Below the pieces are notes generated by a model that had not been told where the DNA came from, did not search any database, and worked only from the letters and a program-made list of their open reading frames with translations. The position numbers and the translations under genes were made by a program. This document shows, piece by piece, positions 18,187-28,275 of a stretch of 64,000 nt of DNA. Position 1 is the first letter of the stretch. Each line of letters starts with the position of its first letter. This DNA comes from Sutterella massiliensis (GTDB lineage Bacteria > Pseudomonadota > Gammaproteobacteria > Burkholderiales > Burkholderiaceae_F): positions 237,873 through 301,872 of the forward strand of contig NZ_JACJJC010000001.1 in NCBI RefSeq assembly GCF_016899755.1. The letters are read 5' to 3'.

Positions 18187-21100
18187 ATGTTTTCACGTTT
18201 TTTTATTGATCGCCCGGTTTTCTCCTGGGTGATTGCAATCGTGATCATGCTTGCCGGCTTGCTGTCGATCTCGACGCTGCCGGTAAGCCAGTATCCCGAA
18301 ATTGCGCCTCCGCAGGTTTCCATCACTGCGACCTATCCCGGCGCTTCGGCTCAGACGATCGAAAACTCGGTGACGCAGATCATCGAACAGAACCTGACGG
18401 GTCTCGACGGCTACATGTACATGAGCTCCGAATCCGACTCGTCGGGCCGCATTTCGATCACGGTGACGTTCGAAGCGGGCACGAACCCCGACATGGCGCA
18501 GGTGCAGGTCCAGAACAAGATTCAGACGGCCATCACCTCGCTGCCGCAGGTGGTGCAGGACCTTGGCGTGACGATTCAAAAGACGTCGGCTAACTTCCTG
18601 ATGCTCGTCGGTCTCATCAGTACGGACCATTCGCTTTCGGCCACCGACTTGGGCGACTACCTCGTGGCCAACATGCAGGAGCCGCTCGCCCGTGTTTCGG
18701 GCGTCGGTGAAGCGCAGGTGTTCGGTGCGCAGTACGCCATGCGAATCTGGCTCGATCCGGATAAGCTTGTGAAGTATCAGCTCACACCCGCGGACGTGAT
18801 CTCCGCCGTCGAAGCGCAGAACGCGCAGGTTTCGACGGGCAGCATCGCCGGACAGCCTACTGACGGCCGTCAGGAATACACCGCGACGATCTCTTCGGCG
18901 AGCATGCTCGAAACGCCTGAGGAGTTCCGCAACATCCTGCTCAAAGTCACGCAGGCTGGCGCCAACGTTTATCTAAGGGACGTCGCTGAGGTGGCGATCG
19001 GTCAGGAAAGCTACACGGCCTTCGGCACGTACAACGGCTATCCATCGGCAGGTATGGCTATCAAGCTCGCTTCGGGTTCGAATGCACTCGAAACGCAGGC
19101 GGCCGTCGTTGCTGCAGTCGAATCGATGCGTCCAAACTTTCCGCCGAGCGTGGAAGTCGTCTACCCGTTCGATACGACTCCGTTCGTTCGCGCCGCCCTT
19201 CATGAAGTGGTGAAGACGCTCGTTGAGGCTATCATCCTCGTCGTCTTCGTTATGTACCTCTTCCTGCAGAATTGGCGCGCGACGATCATTCCGACGATTG
19301 CCGTTCCGGTCGTTCTGCTCGGCACGTTCGCAATGCTCGCGATTACGGGCTTCTCGATCAACATGCTTACCATGTTCGCCATGGTGCTTGCCATCGGTCT
19401 GCTCGTTGACGACGCCATTGTGGTTGTCGAGAACGTCGAGCGCGTGATGCGTGAAGACGGCTCGAGTCCGCACGATGCGACCGTGAAGTCGATGGGCCAG
19501 ATTACGGGCGCCCTTGTCGGCATCGCCATGGTACTTTCGGCCGTGTTCATCCCGATGGCCTTCTTTGGCGGCTCAACGGGCGTGATCTACCGTCAGTTCT
19601 CCATCACGATCGTCTCTGCCATGGCGCTCTCGGTCGTGATAGCGCTTACGCTCACGCCGTCGCTCTGCGCGACGATGCTTAAGCCGATCGACCACGGCGA
19701 ACACATGGAAAAGGGCGGCTTCTTCGGCTGGTTCAACCGCGGGTTCGAACTCATGACGAACGCGGTCCGCGATCTTGTTGAAGGCCTCATCAAGCACCCG
19801 GTCGTCGTCTTCATCTGCTACGCGCTCGTGCTTGCTGGCGTCGTTCTGGGCTTCATGAAGATTCCTTCTGCCTTTATGCCGGCGGAAGACCAGGGCGTGG
19901 CGCTCATGCAGATTCAGCTGCCGCAGGGCGCCTCAATGGAGCGCACGAACCGCGAAGTGAAGCGCATTGAAAGCTTCATCGCGAAGACCGAGGAAAACGT
20001 ACTCGACTCGTACTTCGTCGTTCGCGGGTTCTCGTTCGCCGGCTCCGGGCAGAACATGGGCCTCGGCTTCCTGAAGCTCAAGGATTGGTCCGAGCGACCC
20101 GACGACAGCCAGAGCGTTACGGCTATGCAGCGCCGCGTCATGGGCCCCCTCATGATGAGTCCGGAATTCATGAACGCGAGCACGTTCATCTTCCCGCTCC
20201 CTGCGGTGCCGGAACTCGGTGTCGCCGACGGCTTTGACTTCTACATCCAGGACCTGTCGGGCCAGGGGCACGCCAAGCTCATGGACGTGAGAAATGCCTT
20301 CCTCGCTGAAGCCGCGAAGGATCCGCGACTCACCATGGTCCGCCACAATGGTATGGACGACACCGCGCAGATGCGCCTCAATGTCGACTACGAGAAGCTC
20401 TCCGCACTCGGTCTCGACGTTGCGTCCGTCAACAGCACGCTTTCGACCGCGCTCGCAGGCACGTACGTGAACGACTTTATCGATCGCGGCCGCGTTAAGC
20501 AGGTCTGGATGATGGGCAACGCGAGCTCGCGCATGCAGCCTGAGGACCTCAATCGCTGGCATGTTCGCAACAACAGCGGCGAAATGGTTCCGCTTTCGGC
20601 TTTCACCTCGGTGAGCTGGGAGTACGGCAGCCCGCGTCTTGAACGCTTCAACGGTCTTGCTGCCGTGAATATTCAGGGCAGCCCCGCCGTCGGCGTTGCT
20701 TCGGGCGAGGCCATGAATGCGGTGATCGAGATCGCGCAGCGCACGTTCCCGCAGGGTTACGGCATTTCATGGAACGGCATCTCCTTCCAGGAACGTCAGG
20801 CAGGCGACCAGGCGGCATCGCTTTATGCGATTTCGCTGCTCGTGATCTTCCTCTGCTTGGCCGCGCTTTATGAAAGCTGGTCCGTGCCTATCGCGGTGCT
20901 GCTCGTGGTACCCTGCGGCGTCGTCGGCGCGCTCGGCCTCACGTGGCTGCTTGACATGCACAACGACGTGTACTTCAAGGTGGGTCTGCTGACAACGGTC
21001 GGTCTGGTGTCGAAAAACGCCATTTTGATTGTGGAATTCGCCAAGGACCTGATGGCTCAGGGCAAAGATGCCGTGCATGCGGCCCTTGAAGCCGTCCGCC

Positions 21101-21348
21101 TGCGTTTGCGTCCGATTCTGATGACCTCGCTTGCGTTCGGTCTCGGCGTCTTCCCGCTTACCGTTGCGCATGGTGCTGGTTCGGGCGCGCAGAATGCCAT
21201 CGGCGTCGGCGTGCTCGGCGGGATGGTGACCGGTACAGTCCTTTGCGTGGCGATGGTGCCGGCCTTCTACGTGATGGTGGTGAAGTTCTCGAGCTTCTTC
21301 AGCCGTAAGAAGCCGCAGGATCCCTCCGCTCCTGCGCAGGCCGCCTGA
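18187..21348 (+). CDS. RND multidrug efflux transporter (AcrB/MexB, HAE1 type)
   Basis: Proton-driven inner-membrane pump of 1053 residues, the usual HAE1 length. It begins MFSRFFIDRPVFSWVIAIVI. TM4 carries the proton-relay pair Asp408-Asp409 (LLVDDAIVVVENVERVM). TM10 has the relay lysine in LVSKNAILIVEFA. Two large periplasmic loops lie between TM1/TM2 and TM7/TM8. Many AcrB features are seen, for example PVSQYPEIAPPQVSITATYP. Substrates cannot be predicted. It lies between its adaptor and an outer-membrane channel gene. Confidence 0.96.
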   Translation: MFSRFFIDRPVFSWVIAIVIMLAGLLSISTLPVSQYPEIAPPQVSITATYPGASAQTIENSVTQIIEQNLTGLDGYMYMSSESDSSGRISITVTFEAGTNPDMAQVQVQNKIQTAITSLPQVVQDLGVTIQKTSANFLMLVGLISTDHSLSATDLGDYLVANMQEPLARVSGVGEAQVFGAQYAMRIWLDPDKLVKYQLTPADVISAVEAQNAQVSTGSIAGQPTDGRQEYTATISSASMLETPEEFRNILLKVTQAGANVYLRDVAEVAIGQESYTAFGTYNGYPSAGMAIKLASGSNALETQAAVVAAVESMRPNFPPSVEVVYPFDTTPFVRAALHEVVKTLVEAIILVVFVMYLFLQNWRATIIPTIAVPVVLLGTFAMLAITGFSINMLTMFAMVLAIGLLVDDAIVVVENVERVMREDGSSPHDATVKSMGQITGALVGIAMVLSAVFIPMAFFGGSTGVIYRQFSITIVSAMALSVVIALTLTPSLCATMLKPIDHGEHMEKGGFFGWFNRGFELMTNAVRDLVEGLIKHPVVVFICYALVLAGVVLGFMKIPSAFMPAEDQGVALMQIQLPQGASMERTNREVKRIESFIAKTEENVLDSYFVVRGFSFAGSGQNMGLGFLKLKDWSERPDDSQSVTAMQRRVMGPLMMSPEFMNASTFIFPLPAVPELGVADGFDFYIQDLSGQGHAKLMDVRNAFLAEAAKDPRLTMVRHNGMDDTAQMRLNVDYEKLSALGLDVASVNSTLSTALAGTYVNDFIDRGRVKQVWMMGNASSRMQPEDLNRWHVRNNSGEMVPLSAFTSVSWEYGSPRLERFNGLAAVNIQGSPAVGVASGEAMNAVIEIAQRTFPQGYGISWNGISFQERQAGDQAASLYAISLLVIFLCLAALYESWSVPIAVLLVVPCGVVGALGLTWLLDMHNDVYFKVGLLTTVGLVSKNAILIVEFAKDLMAQGKDAVHAALEAVRLRLRPILMTSLAFGLGVFPLTVAHGAGSGAQNAIGVGVLGGMVTGTVLCVAMVPAFYVMVVKFSSFFSRKKPQDPSAPAQAA

Positions 21349-21376
21349 TCGGACGATCGCGCCAATAAAATGAAAT

Positions 21377-21409
21377 GTCGTCGGGGCGAATCGGACTCGC
21401 CTCGACGAC
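21377..21409 (+). other. Strong intra-operon hairpin between pump and channel genes
   Basis: GTCGTCGGGGCGA (21377-21389) pairs with TCGCCTCGACGAC (21397-21409) with one G-T pair, loop ATCGGAC. No T-run follows, so it is not a classic terminator. It may stabilise the upstream mRNA or lower channel expression. Confidence 0.55.
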
Positions 21410-21459
21410 GATTCGAAGACCCATCCGCAGGCGACGAATGCGGATCCTGAGAAAAGAAA

Positions 21460-22923
21460 ATGAACAAGATGCTTCGATTGATGCCCCTTGCTGCCGCGCT
21501 GCTGCTTGCGGGCTGCGTGAATCTTGCGCCGACCTATGAACGTCCGGCTTCGCCCATTGAAGAGGTGTGGCCGCAGGACGGCGAAGCCTACGCTGTTTCC
21601 GAAATGAAGCGCGCAAGCCTGCCGCGGTGGCAGGATTTCATCTGTGACGAGCGCCTCAAGACGGTGATTGAAGAGGGCCTCAAGAACAACCGCAGTCTGC
21701 GCCAGGCAGCACTCAATGTTGAGCTCGCCCGCGCCCAGTACGGCGTGCAGCGCTCCGAGCTCTTCCCGACTGTAGCGGCCGTTGCGCAGGAAACCGCGCA
21801 GCGCACGCCTGAAACGACGAGCGCGCTCGGCGAAAGCTCGACGACGCACACTTACACCGCGCAGCTCGCAATGACGAGCTACGAAATTGATTTCTTCGGG
21901 CGCATCCGCAACCTGAACGAACAGGCGCTGCAGGCATATCTGCAGAGCGAAGACGCACACCGCACGGCGCAGAGCTCGCTCATTGCTGAAATCGCCATGG
22001 CGTGGCTCACGCTCGGCGCCGATCGCGCGCAGCTTGCGCTCCAGAAAGAAACGCTCGCGAGCCAGGAAGAAACTTACAAGCTCATGGAAGAGAGCTTCAA
22101 GGCCGGCGCCGCGAGTCGCCTCGACCTCGAGCAGGCCCGCACGACCGTGACGGCCGCCCGCGCGGCGATCGCCTCTTACGTGCGCGCCGTGGCCCAGGAC
22201 AAGAACGCGCTCGACCTTCTTGTCGGCAAGTCTGTTGACGAGAAGCTCCTGCCGACGGGACTTGAACTCAATGCAACGCTCCCAGCGTCGCTCCCCGAAG
22301 GGCTTCCGAGCGAAGTGCTCTTCAACCGTCCCGACATCTGGAGCGCCGAGCGCGGCATGCTTTCGGCCAATGCGCAGATCGGTGCTGCGCGTGCCGCTTT
22401 CTTCCCGAGCTTCAGTCTCACGGCAGGGATCGGTTCGAGTGCGCTCGACCTTTCCGATCTTTTCAGCGGCGGCTCCGGGATGTGGAGCTTTACGCCGAAC
22501 TTCACCATTCCGATCTTCACGGGGGGGCTGAACCTCGCCAATCTGCGCGCGGCTGAAGCCACGCAGAAAATTGCCGTGGCGCAGTACGAGCAGACGATTC
22601 AGACGGCATTCCGCGAGGTGCGTGATGCGCTCGCTACGGAAGGTACCGTTGAGCGCGAAATGAAGGCACGCGAAGAGTATGCGGATGCCGCGCAGAAGAC
22701 GTACGAACTTTCTGACGCGCGCTACAAGGCTGGTGCCGCGGCCTACACCGAAGTGCTCGACGCACAGCGCACGGCCGTTGCAGCCAAGCAGGTCTTGATC
22801 TCGACGCAACTTTCGCGCGCTTCGAGCCTCGTGACGCTCTACAAGGTGCTCGGCGGCGGCTCGGTTCTGCCTGAAGACGAGGCCTCGGTCCAGGAGGCGC
22901 AGCCGACAGGTGGAGAAGGCTGA
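21460..22923 (+). CDS. Outer-membrane efflux channel lipoprotein (OprM/NodT family)
   Basis: TolC-like trimeric channel that completes the tripartite pump. 487 residues. Lipoprotein signal MLRLMPLAAALLLAGC with lipobox LAGC. The NodT-type start NLAPTYERPASPIEEVWP is followed by two OEP repeats rich in Ala/Glu helices; conserved pieces are TSYEIDFFGRIRNLNEQAL, the repeat-2 NRPDIWSAERGMLSANAQIG and the ARYKAGAAAYTEVLDAQRT segment. Its stop overlaps the ATG of the TetR gene by one base. Confidence 0.94.
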   Translation: MNKMLRLMPLAAALLLAGCVNLAPTYERPASPIEEVWPQDGEAYAVSEMKRASLPRWQDFICDERLKTVIEEGLKNNRSLRQAALNVELARAQYGVQRSELFPTVAAVAQETAQRTPETTSALGESSTTHTYTAQLAMTSYEIDFFGRIRNLNEQALQAYLQSEDAHRTAQSSLIAEIAMAWLTLGADRAQLALQKETLASQEETYKLMEESFKAGAASRLDLEQARTTVTAARAAIASYVRAVAQDKNALDLLVGKSVDEKLLPTGLELNATLPASLPEGLPSEVLFNRPDIWSAERGMLSANAQIGAARAAFFPSFSLTAGIGSSALDLSDLFSGGSGMWSFTPNFTIPIFTGGLNLANLRAAEATQKIAVAQYEQTIQTAFREVRDALATEGTVEREMKAREEYADAAQKTYELSDARYKAGAAAYTEVLDAQRTAVAAKQVLISTQLSRASSLVTLYKVLGGGSVLPEDEASVQEAQPTGGEG

Positions 22924-23591
22924 TGCCTGCAGAAGCGACGCTCGACATGGTTCAGCAGCGCCGCGCGGAAATTGTTGATGCAGCCGAGCGCTGCGTGAAG
23001 GCGCAGGGGCTGCATCAACTGAAGCTGCGCGATGTTGCGCGCGAAAGCGGCAAGAGTCTCGGCAATCTCTACAACTATTTCCAGAACAAGGAAGCGATTG
23101 TGGAGGCGCTCGTCGAGCGCCAGACGCAGGCCTTCTTGGAGATGCTGCGCGAGAACGAGTCCGACAAGGAGCTCGACCGAGATAAGCGCACCCGCCTCTG
23201 CATCGAGCGCGTCGTGGACGCTTATCTCGATCCCGAGTCGGTTCGAATCTCGATTTTCATCGCGAGCGAAGCGCTCGTCAATCCGCGCGTGCGTGAGATC
23301 AAGCTCAAGGCCGATCAGCGCCTTCGCAACTACCTTCTCGAGCACATTGCCGGGGACATGCGCGAAAACGGTGCGGAGCCCGATCTCAAGCTTCTTACGG
23401 CGCAGATTGCGATCAGCCGCGCATTTCTCGAAGCGCTCCGCGGCACGATCCTTTTCATGCCCGACCTCGACCGCGAGGTGCTGCGTAAAGTGGTTGTCGA
23501 CCGCCTCATTCTGATGGTGCAGTGCGACGTCGCGTCGTGGCGCGGAATCGAGCTCGAGTCCGTCATCCGGGAGACGATCGGCAGAGGTTGA
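22923..23591 (+). CDS. TetR/AcrR family regulator of the RND operon
   Basis: 222-residue repressor-type protein: an N-terminal helix-turn-helix (about residues 11-58, with LKLRDVARESGKSLGNLYNY and FQNKEAIVEALV) and a helical ligand-binding domain. It is translationally coupled to the channel gene through an ATGA overlap, so the operon would raise its own repressor level when induced. The likely target is the palindrome at 16898-16930, six kilobases upstream. A terminator follows. Confidence 0.9.
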   Translation: MPAEATLDMVQQRRAEIVDAAERCVKAQGLHQLKLRDVARESGKSLGNLYNYFQNKEAIVEALVERQTQAFLEMLRENESDKELDRDKRTRLCIERVVDAYLDPESVRISIFIASEALVNPRVREIKLKADQRLRNYLLEHIAGDMRENGAEPDLKLLTAQIAISRAFLEALRGTILFMPDLDREVLRKVVVDRLILMVQCDVASWRGIELESVIRETIGRG

Positions 23592-23625
23592 GAACCCCCA
23601 GTTGGGATCTTCGGCGCAAATCATG

Positions 23626-23657
23626 CAAAAAAGCGGGCCGTTCGGTCCGCTTTTTTG
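23626..23657 (+). terminator. Terminator of the RND efflux operon
   Basis: CAAAAAAGCGGGC pairs with GTCCGCTTTTTTG around a CGTTCG loop, followed by TAATT; the T-tract is inside the stem end. It ends the adaptor-pump-channel-tetR unit. Confidence 0.85.
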
Positions 23658-23801
23658 TAATTGGTACGGAGTTTTGCGCAAGGTTGTACTTCGATTCTGC
23701 GTAAAATTTCCAACCGTTTGCATGATGCGCAGGGCACGGCGCACGAGGCCCGCTCCCTGACGCTCACGGATTTGATTGCATAAAAACAAGGGAATTCCGC
23801 C

Positions 23802-25082
23802 ATGGCAGGTTCTTCCGCCAAACGAACGCCTATCTACAAGGTGCTCTATTTTCAGGTGATCTGCGCCATCGTGATCGGCGTGCTTCTCGGCATGTTCTTT
23901 CCAGATATCGGCGCACAGATGAAGCCTTTCGGCGATGGTTTTATTCGCCTCATCAAGATGATTATCGCGCCTGTGATTTTCTGTACGGTAGTGACAGGCA
24001 TTGCGGGTATGAGCGACATGAAGATGGTTGGCAAAGCGGGTGGTCTTGCGCTGCTCTACTTTGAAATCGTCTCGACAGTGGCGCTTGTGATTGGCCTGCT
24101 CATCGTCAATACCGTGCAGCCGGGCGTTGGCATGCACGTCGATCCGAGTACGCTCGATCAGTCGGCGGTGTCTGCTTATGCTGGACCGGGCAAGATGCAG
24201 ACGACGACGCAGTTCCTGATGAACATCATCCCGGTCACTGTGGTCGGCGCCTTCGCTGAAGGCGAAATTCTTCAGGTTCTCTTTTTCTCGCTCCTCTTTG
24301 GCTTTGCGCTGCACAAGTTCGGCGGTCGCGGCACGCTCATTTTCGACGTGATTGAAAAGAGCTCCTTCGTGCTTTTCCAGATCGTCGGCATGATCATGCG
24401 CGTTGCGCCGCTCGGTGCTTTCGGCGCTATGGCCTTCACGATCGGTAAGTACGGCATTGCTTCGCTCATACCGCTTGCGAAGCTCATGGGGACTTTCTAC
24501 ATCACCTGTCTACTCTTCATCTTTGTTGTACTCGGGATCATCTGCCGCTGGCACGGCTTCTCGATCACTCGCTACATCAGCTACATCAAGGAGGAGCTTC
24601 TCATCGTGCTCGGCACCTCGTCTTCGGAATCGGTGCTGCCGCGCATGATGACCAAGATGGAGCAGGCTGGGGTTGACCGCTCGATCGTGGGGCTTGTCAT
24701 CCCGACGGGCTATTCCTTCAATCTTGACGGTACGGCAATTTATCTGACGATGGCTGCGGTCTTCATCGCACAGGCGTGCGACGTCGACATGACGATGAGT
24801 CAGCAGATCACGCTGCTGCTCGTCCTCCTTCTCACTTCGAAGGGTGCGGCGGGCGTGACCGGTTCGGGCTTTATTGTGCTTGCCGCTACACTCTCGGCGG
24901 TAGGGCACGTGCCCGTTGCTGGCTTGGCACTCATTCTCGGGATCGACCGCTTTATGTCGGAAGCGCGAGCGCTCACTAACATGATCGGCAATGGCATCGC
25001 CTGCGTCGTCGTGGGGCACTGGTGCAAGCAGGTCGACAACACCAAGCTTGATGCCGTGCTCGGACGACACCGGACGCGATAA
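23802..25082 (+). CDS. dctA: C4-dicarboxylate:cation symporter DctA
   Basis: Inner-membrane symporter of the dicarboxylate/amino acid:cation family, taking up succinate, fumarate or malate. 426 residues with eight helices and two re-entrant loops. The family motifs are [14 protein letters not shown], the helix-7 [16 protein letters not shown] and the re-entrant [17 protein letters not shown]. The N-terminal [20 protein letters not shown] and [23 protein letters not shown] stretch is close to DctA rather than GltP. A single-gene unit with a strong terminator. Confidence 0.92.
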   Translation: MAGSSAKRTPIYKVLYFQVICAIVIGVLLGMFFPDIGAQMKPFGDGFIRLIKMIIAPVIFCTVVTGIAGMSDMKMVGKAGGLALLYFEIVSTVALVIGLLIVNTVQPGVGMHVDPSTLDQSAVSAYAGPGKMQTTTQFLMNIIPVTVVGAFAEGEILQVLFFSLLFGFALHKFGGRGTLIFDVIEKSSFVLFQIVGMIMRVAPLGAFGAMAFTIGKYGIASLIPLAKLMGTFYITCLLFIFVVLGIICRWHGFSITRYISYIKEELLIVLGTSSSESVLPRMMTKMEQAGVDRSIVGLVIPTGYSFNLDGTAIYLTMAAVFIAQACDVDMTMSQQITLLLVLLLTSKGAAGVTGSGFIVLAATLSAVGHVPVAGLALILGIDRFMSEARALTNMIGNGIACVVVGHWCKQVDNTKLDAVLGRHRTR

Positions 25083-25166
25083 GGCCTGCATCGTCTCGTG
25101 GAAACCTTTCGACGTCGGCTGCTCGCGATCGGCTGAGAGGTTCGGGAAGGTCGATGTATAAATATG

Positions 25167-25202
25167 AAAAGCTCCGGAGAGTTTGCTCTCTCCGGAGCTT
25201 TT
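25167..25202. terminator. Bidirectional terminator between dctA and the Do protease
   Basis: A perfect 15-bp stem AAAAGCTCCGGAGAG (25167-25181) / CTCTCCGGAGCTTTT (25188-25202). The A-run on one side and the T-run on the other make it active in both directions, which suits the two convergent genes. Confidence 0.92.
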
Positions 25203-25257
25203 CGATTTGCCTCTGAGACCGCATCGGGCGGTCTCAAGATGTCAATCGCTTGACGCG

Positions 25258-26712
25258 TTACTTCTTGGCGTCCTTTTCGTCATCCGTGAAGCGAATCGGT
25301 ACGAAAATGCGGCCGCCCTGACGCTGCACGAGGAGCAGCACCTGATCCTTCTGACAGGCCGCCTGCAGGTCGGAGACGCTCTTGACGAGCTTGCCGTTGG
25401 CGCTCACGATGATGTCGCCGGGCATGATGCCGTTCTTCGCAGCAAAGCCCGTAGCCTGTTCGACAAGAAGCCCGGACGTATCGGCCTGCACGAGTTCCTC
25501 CTTCGTGAGCGGACGAACCGTCACGCCGAGCTTATGCGAATTGGCCGCGCCCGCAGCTTCCTGGGCAGCTTTGGCGTTGGTGCCGACCGTGACGCTGATC
25601 GTCATTTCCTTCTTGTCTCGCACGACCGTCATGTCGGCCTTGGTTCCGGGCTTCATCGTGCTCACGATCATCGGCAGCGTCACCGAGGAGGTGACCTTCT
25701 TGCCGTTGAAGCTCGTAATGACGTCGCCCTCCTTGAGGCCAGCCTTTTCGGCAGGGCTGTCCTTTTCAATCTTGGTCACGAGTGCGCCCTGCGGCGTCTT
25801 GAGGCCGAAACTGTCGGCGAGTTCCTGCGTCAGTTCCTGGATGTAGACGCCGACGTAGCCGCGCGTCACGGAGCCACTCTCGACGAGCTGGTCTTTCACC
25901 TGCATGGCAAGGTCGATCGGAATGGCGAAGGAGAGGCCCATGAAGCCGCCCGACGTGGAGAAGATCTGCGAATTGATGCCGACAACTTCGCCCTGCATGT
26001 TGAAGAGCGGGCCGCCCGAGTTGCCGGGGTTCACGGCGACGTCGGTCTGAATGAACGGCACATACTGGTCGCTCGGGAGGTTACGCGAAAGCGCCGAGAC
26101 GATGCCTGCGGTCACCGTATTGTCGAGTCCGAAGGGGCTACCGATGGCGGCCACCCACTGACCGACTTTGAGCTGGCTCGAATCGCCGATCTTGAGCACC
26201 GGAAGGTCCTTGGCGTCAATCTTGACGACGGCAATGTCGGTCTGCTTGTCGGTACCGAGCACTTTGCCCTGGAATTCACGCTTGTCGGTCAGGCGAACGA
26301 GAATTTGGTCGGCGCCTTCAACGACGTGGGCATTGGTCATGATGAGGCCGTCGGCCGAAATAATGAAGCCCGAGCCCGTACCGCGCTGTTCGGGAATACG
26401 TTCCTTACCGCCGCCAAATTCAAAGGGCATCGGGAAGCCGAAGCGGCGGAAAATCTCGGCGTGACGTTCGTCAAAGCCGGGGATGCCGAAGCCGGGTACG
26501 TCGACCGTACGGGCATTCTTGATGACGGAAATATTGACGACGCCGGGGCCGTTTTCTTCAACAAGCTTGACGAAATCGGGCAGTTCCGCTTTTGTTTCGC
26601 TCGAGCCGAAAGAGATTGCGTGCGCAGGCTCGGCCGGGACGAAAGCCGCGCCAAGCGCAAGTGCGGCACAGCAGGCCGCAGCCAAAGTGGACTTCATAAA
26701 GGTGGTTTTCAT
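25258..26712 (-). CDS. Periplasmic Do/DegP-type serine protease
   Basis: Periplasmic quality-control protease/chaperone (HtrA family). The start at 26712 gives 484 residues with a Sec signal peptide ending AHA (about residue 32). The trypsin-like domain has catalytic His129 (TNAHVV), Asp159 (TDIAVVKID) and Ser232 (GNSGGPL). Two PDZ domains follow (about 275-370 and 390-475). A longer frame runs upstream to 27078 but it lacks a signal peptide start and overlaps the kinase gene. It lies 200 bases after a two-component pair on the same strand, which suggests envelope-stress control. Confidence 0.95.
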   Translation of the reverse strand: MKTTFMKSTLAAACCAALALGAAFVPAEPAHAISFGSSETKAELPDFVKLVEENGPGVVNISVIKNARTVDVPGFGIPGFDERHAEIFRRFGFPMPFEFGGGKERIPEQRGTGSGFIISADGLIMTNAHVVEGADQILVRLTDKREFQGKVLGTDKQTDIAVVKIDAKDLPVLKIGDSSQLKVGQWVAAIGSPFGLDNTVTAGIVSALSRNLPSDQYVPFIQTDVAVNPGNSGGPLFNMQGEVVGINSQIFSTSGGFMGLSFAIPIDLAMQVKDQLVESGSVTRGYVGVYIQELTQELADSFGLKTPQGALVTKIEKDSPAEKAGLKEGDVITSFNGKKVTSSVTLPMIVSTMKPGTKADMTVVRDKKEMTISVTVGTNAKAAQEAAGAANSHKLGVTVRPLTKEELVQADTSGLLVEQATGFAAKNGIMPGDIIVSANGKLVKSVSDLQAACQKDQVLLLVQRQGGRIFVPIRFTDDEKDAKK

Positions 26713-26914
26713 TTCTTTTTTCTTCTCCGCCTGATCGATGACGCATGCCGTCCTGAGTCCGTGCAGCATGCTTGATGTGGACGGATTCAACTCTAGTCTT
26801 TTTTGAGGCGGACTTCCCTTTTTTCGCGCGCGAGCCTGTATGAAGGACGTTAAATTTGTAACAGAACCGCTAACGGGGCGGCAACTCGTTCTTGCGCGAC
26901 TGAAAAGCGTTCGG

Positions 26915-28252
26915 CTAGACCGGCTGCGAAGCGCCCAAAGGCGGGAACGTGAGTCGGAACGTGGTCCCTTTGCCGTCGAGGCCATCGTCGATTTCGATCG
27001 TGCCGCGATGGATGTCGACGATGCGCTTGACGATGGCAAGTCCGAGACCGGTACCCGAAGTTTTGGTGCCGAGCGCACGATAGAAGCGGTCGAAAACGCG
27101 CTGACGCTCTTCGGGGGCGATGCCGGGGCCGTTGTCGCAGACTTCTACGACGGAAAGCCCGTTGCGCGTGAAGCAGCGCAGTTCTATGCGGCCGCCTTCT
27201 GGCGTGTAGCGAATGGCGTTGTCGGTAAGGTTCGTAACCATAAGCCGAATGGCGTCTTCCATGCCGTCGAGCTGCGCGGGCTGCGCGTTGTGCGTAATTG
27301 AGATCGACTTTTGCTGAGCGATCGGCGCCATGTCTTCGCTGATGCTCGCCACGAGCGGCGCGAGCTCGATCGTGCTCATCGGCTTTTTGGAGGCGTCGGG
27401 GTCGAGACGTGCGAGCGTGAGAAGCTGCTGCACGAGTCGGGTGGCTCGGTTGATGCCCTCATTGAGGCGAACGAAGCACTTGGCCTGCGCTTCAGGCGTT
27501 TTTGCTCGCTGCGCGAGCTGAACCTGGAGCTTGAGTGCCGTGAGTGGCGTGCGCAATTCGTGGGCAGCGTCCGAAGCGAAGCGCTGCTGCGCGGTGAGGC
27601 TTTCGCCGAGGCGCTCGAGAAGCTGATTGATGGCATTCACGAGCCCGGCGAGTTCTGTCGGGAGGCCCTTGGTGGAAATGGGGGTGAGCGATGTGGGCGA
27701 ACGCCGGGCTACCGAGCGGGCGGTGCGTTCCAAAGGCGCAAGGCCGCTGCCGACCACAATCCAGACTGCAATGCCGATAAAGGGCAAAAGAAAGCAAAGC
27801 GGCTGCAGAATGCGGAACGCGGCCGTGGCGGCGAGTTCCGTTCGAACGGCTACATCTTGCGCAACGGTGATGATAAGCGGGCCCGCACTCACGGAATATG
27901 TGCGCCAGGTCTTGCCTTCGATTTTCTCGAGTGAAAACCCCGGACCTTCGGGCAGCGGCAGCGCGGGGGTGCCGTCGCGACGCCAGAGACTGCCACTTGC
28001 CGAGTCGTACACCTGGATGACCGTTTTATAGGTCGGGGCGTCACCGACAATCGTCAGATGCGATGGTGAGGCAAAGGGCAGATTTTGACGAACGGACTCG
28101 CCAAGCGAGTCCGCCGTTTCCTTCAAGTGCGTGTCAAGAAACGCATTGAATTCCGCCTGTGCGGAAAAAAAGGTCGCCGTCGCCGCGGCAAAACCAGCGG
28201 CGAGCAGCGCGCCGATCAGCGTGAGCAGAAGCTTTCTGCGGATGGAGGTCAT
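26915..28252 (-). CDS. Sensor histidine kinase (QseC/PmrB-like)
   Basis: Inner-membrane kinase of 445 residues. TM1 spans about residues 8-30 and TM2 about 148-170, enclosing a periplasmic sensor of about 115 residues. A HAMP-like linker (about 170-225) precedes the DHp helix with His231 in FASDAAHELRTPLTALK. The ATPase domain has N box (LTDNAIRYTP), G1 (VEVCDNGPGI), F box (RVFDRFYR) and G2 (GTGLGLAIVKRIV). The regulator gene ends 23 bases upstream. The signal is unknown. Confidence 0.93.
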   Translation of the reverse strand: MTSIRRKLLLTLIGALLAAGFAAATATFFSAQAEFNAFLDTHLKETADSLGESVRQNLPFASPSHLTIVGDAPTYKTVIQVYDSASGSLWRRDGTPALPLPEGPGFSLEKIEGKTWRTYSVSAGPLIITVAQDVAVRTELAATAAFRILQPLCFLLPFIGIAVWIVVGSGLAPLERTARSVARRSPTSLTPISTKGLPTELAGLVNAINQLLERLGESLTAQQRFASDAAHELRTPLTALKLQVQLAQRAKTPEAQAKCFVRLNEGINRATRLVQQLLTLARLDPDASKKPMSTIELAPLVASISEDMAPIAQQKSISITHNAQPAQLDGMEDAIRLMVTNLTDNAIRYTPEGGRIELRCFTRNGLSVVEVCDNGPGIAPEERQRVFDRFYRALGTKTSGTGLGLAIVKRIVDIHRGTIEIDDGLDGKGTTFRLTFPPLGASQPV

Positions 28253-28275
28253 CGCTCGAATGTGCCCGAGGCGTT

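Noticed and set aside
20767..22809. A 680-codon open frame on the minus strand, antisense to the RND pump and channel genes
   Set aside because: It mirrors the codon pattern of the GC-rich plus-strand genes, has no family features, and the plus-strand proteins are unmistakable. The same applies to long antisense frames at 25183-26775, 48295-50232 and 57995-60010.
26713..27078. An N-terminal extension of the Do protease frame
   Set aside because: The extension has no conserved residues and overlaps the kinase gene, while a typical signal peptide starts at 26712.
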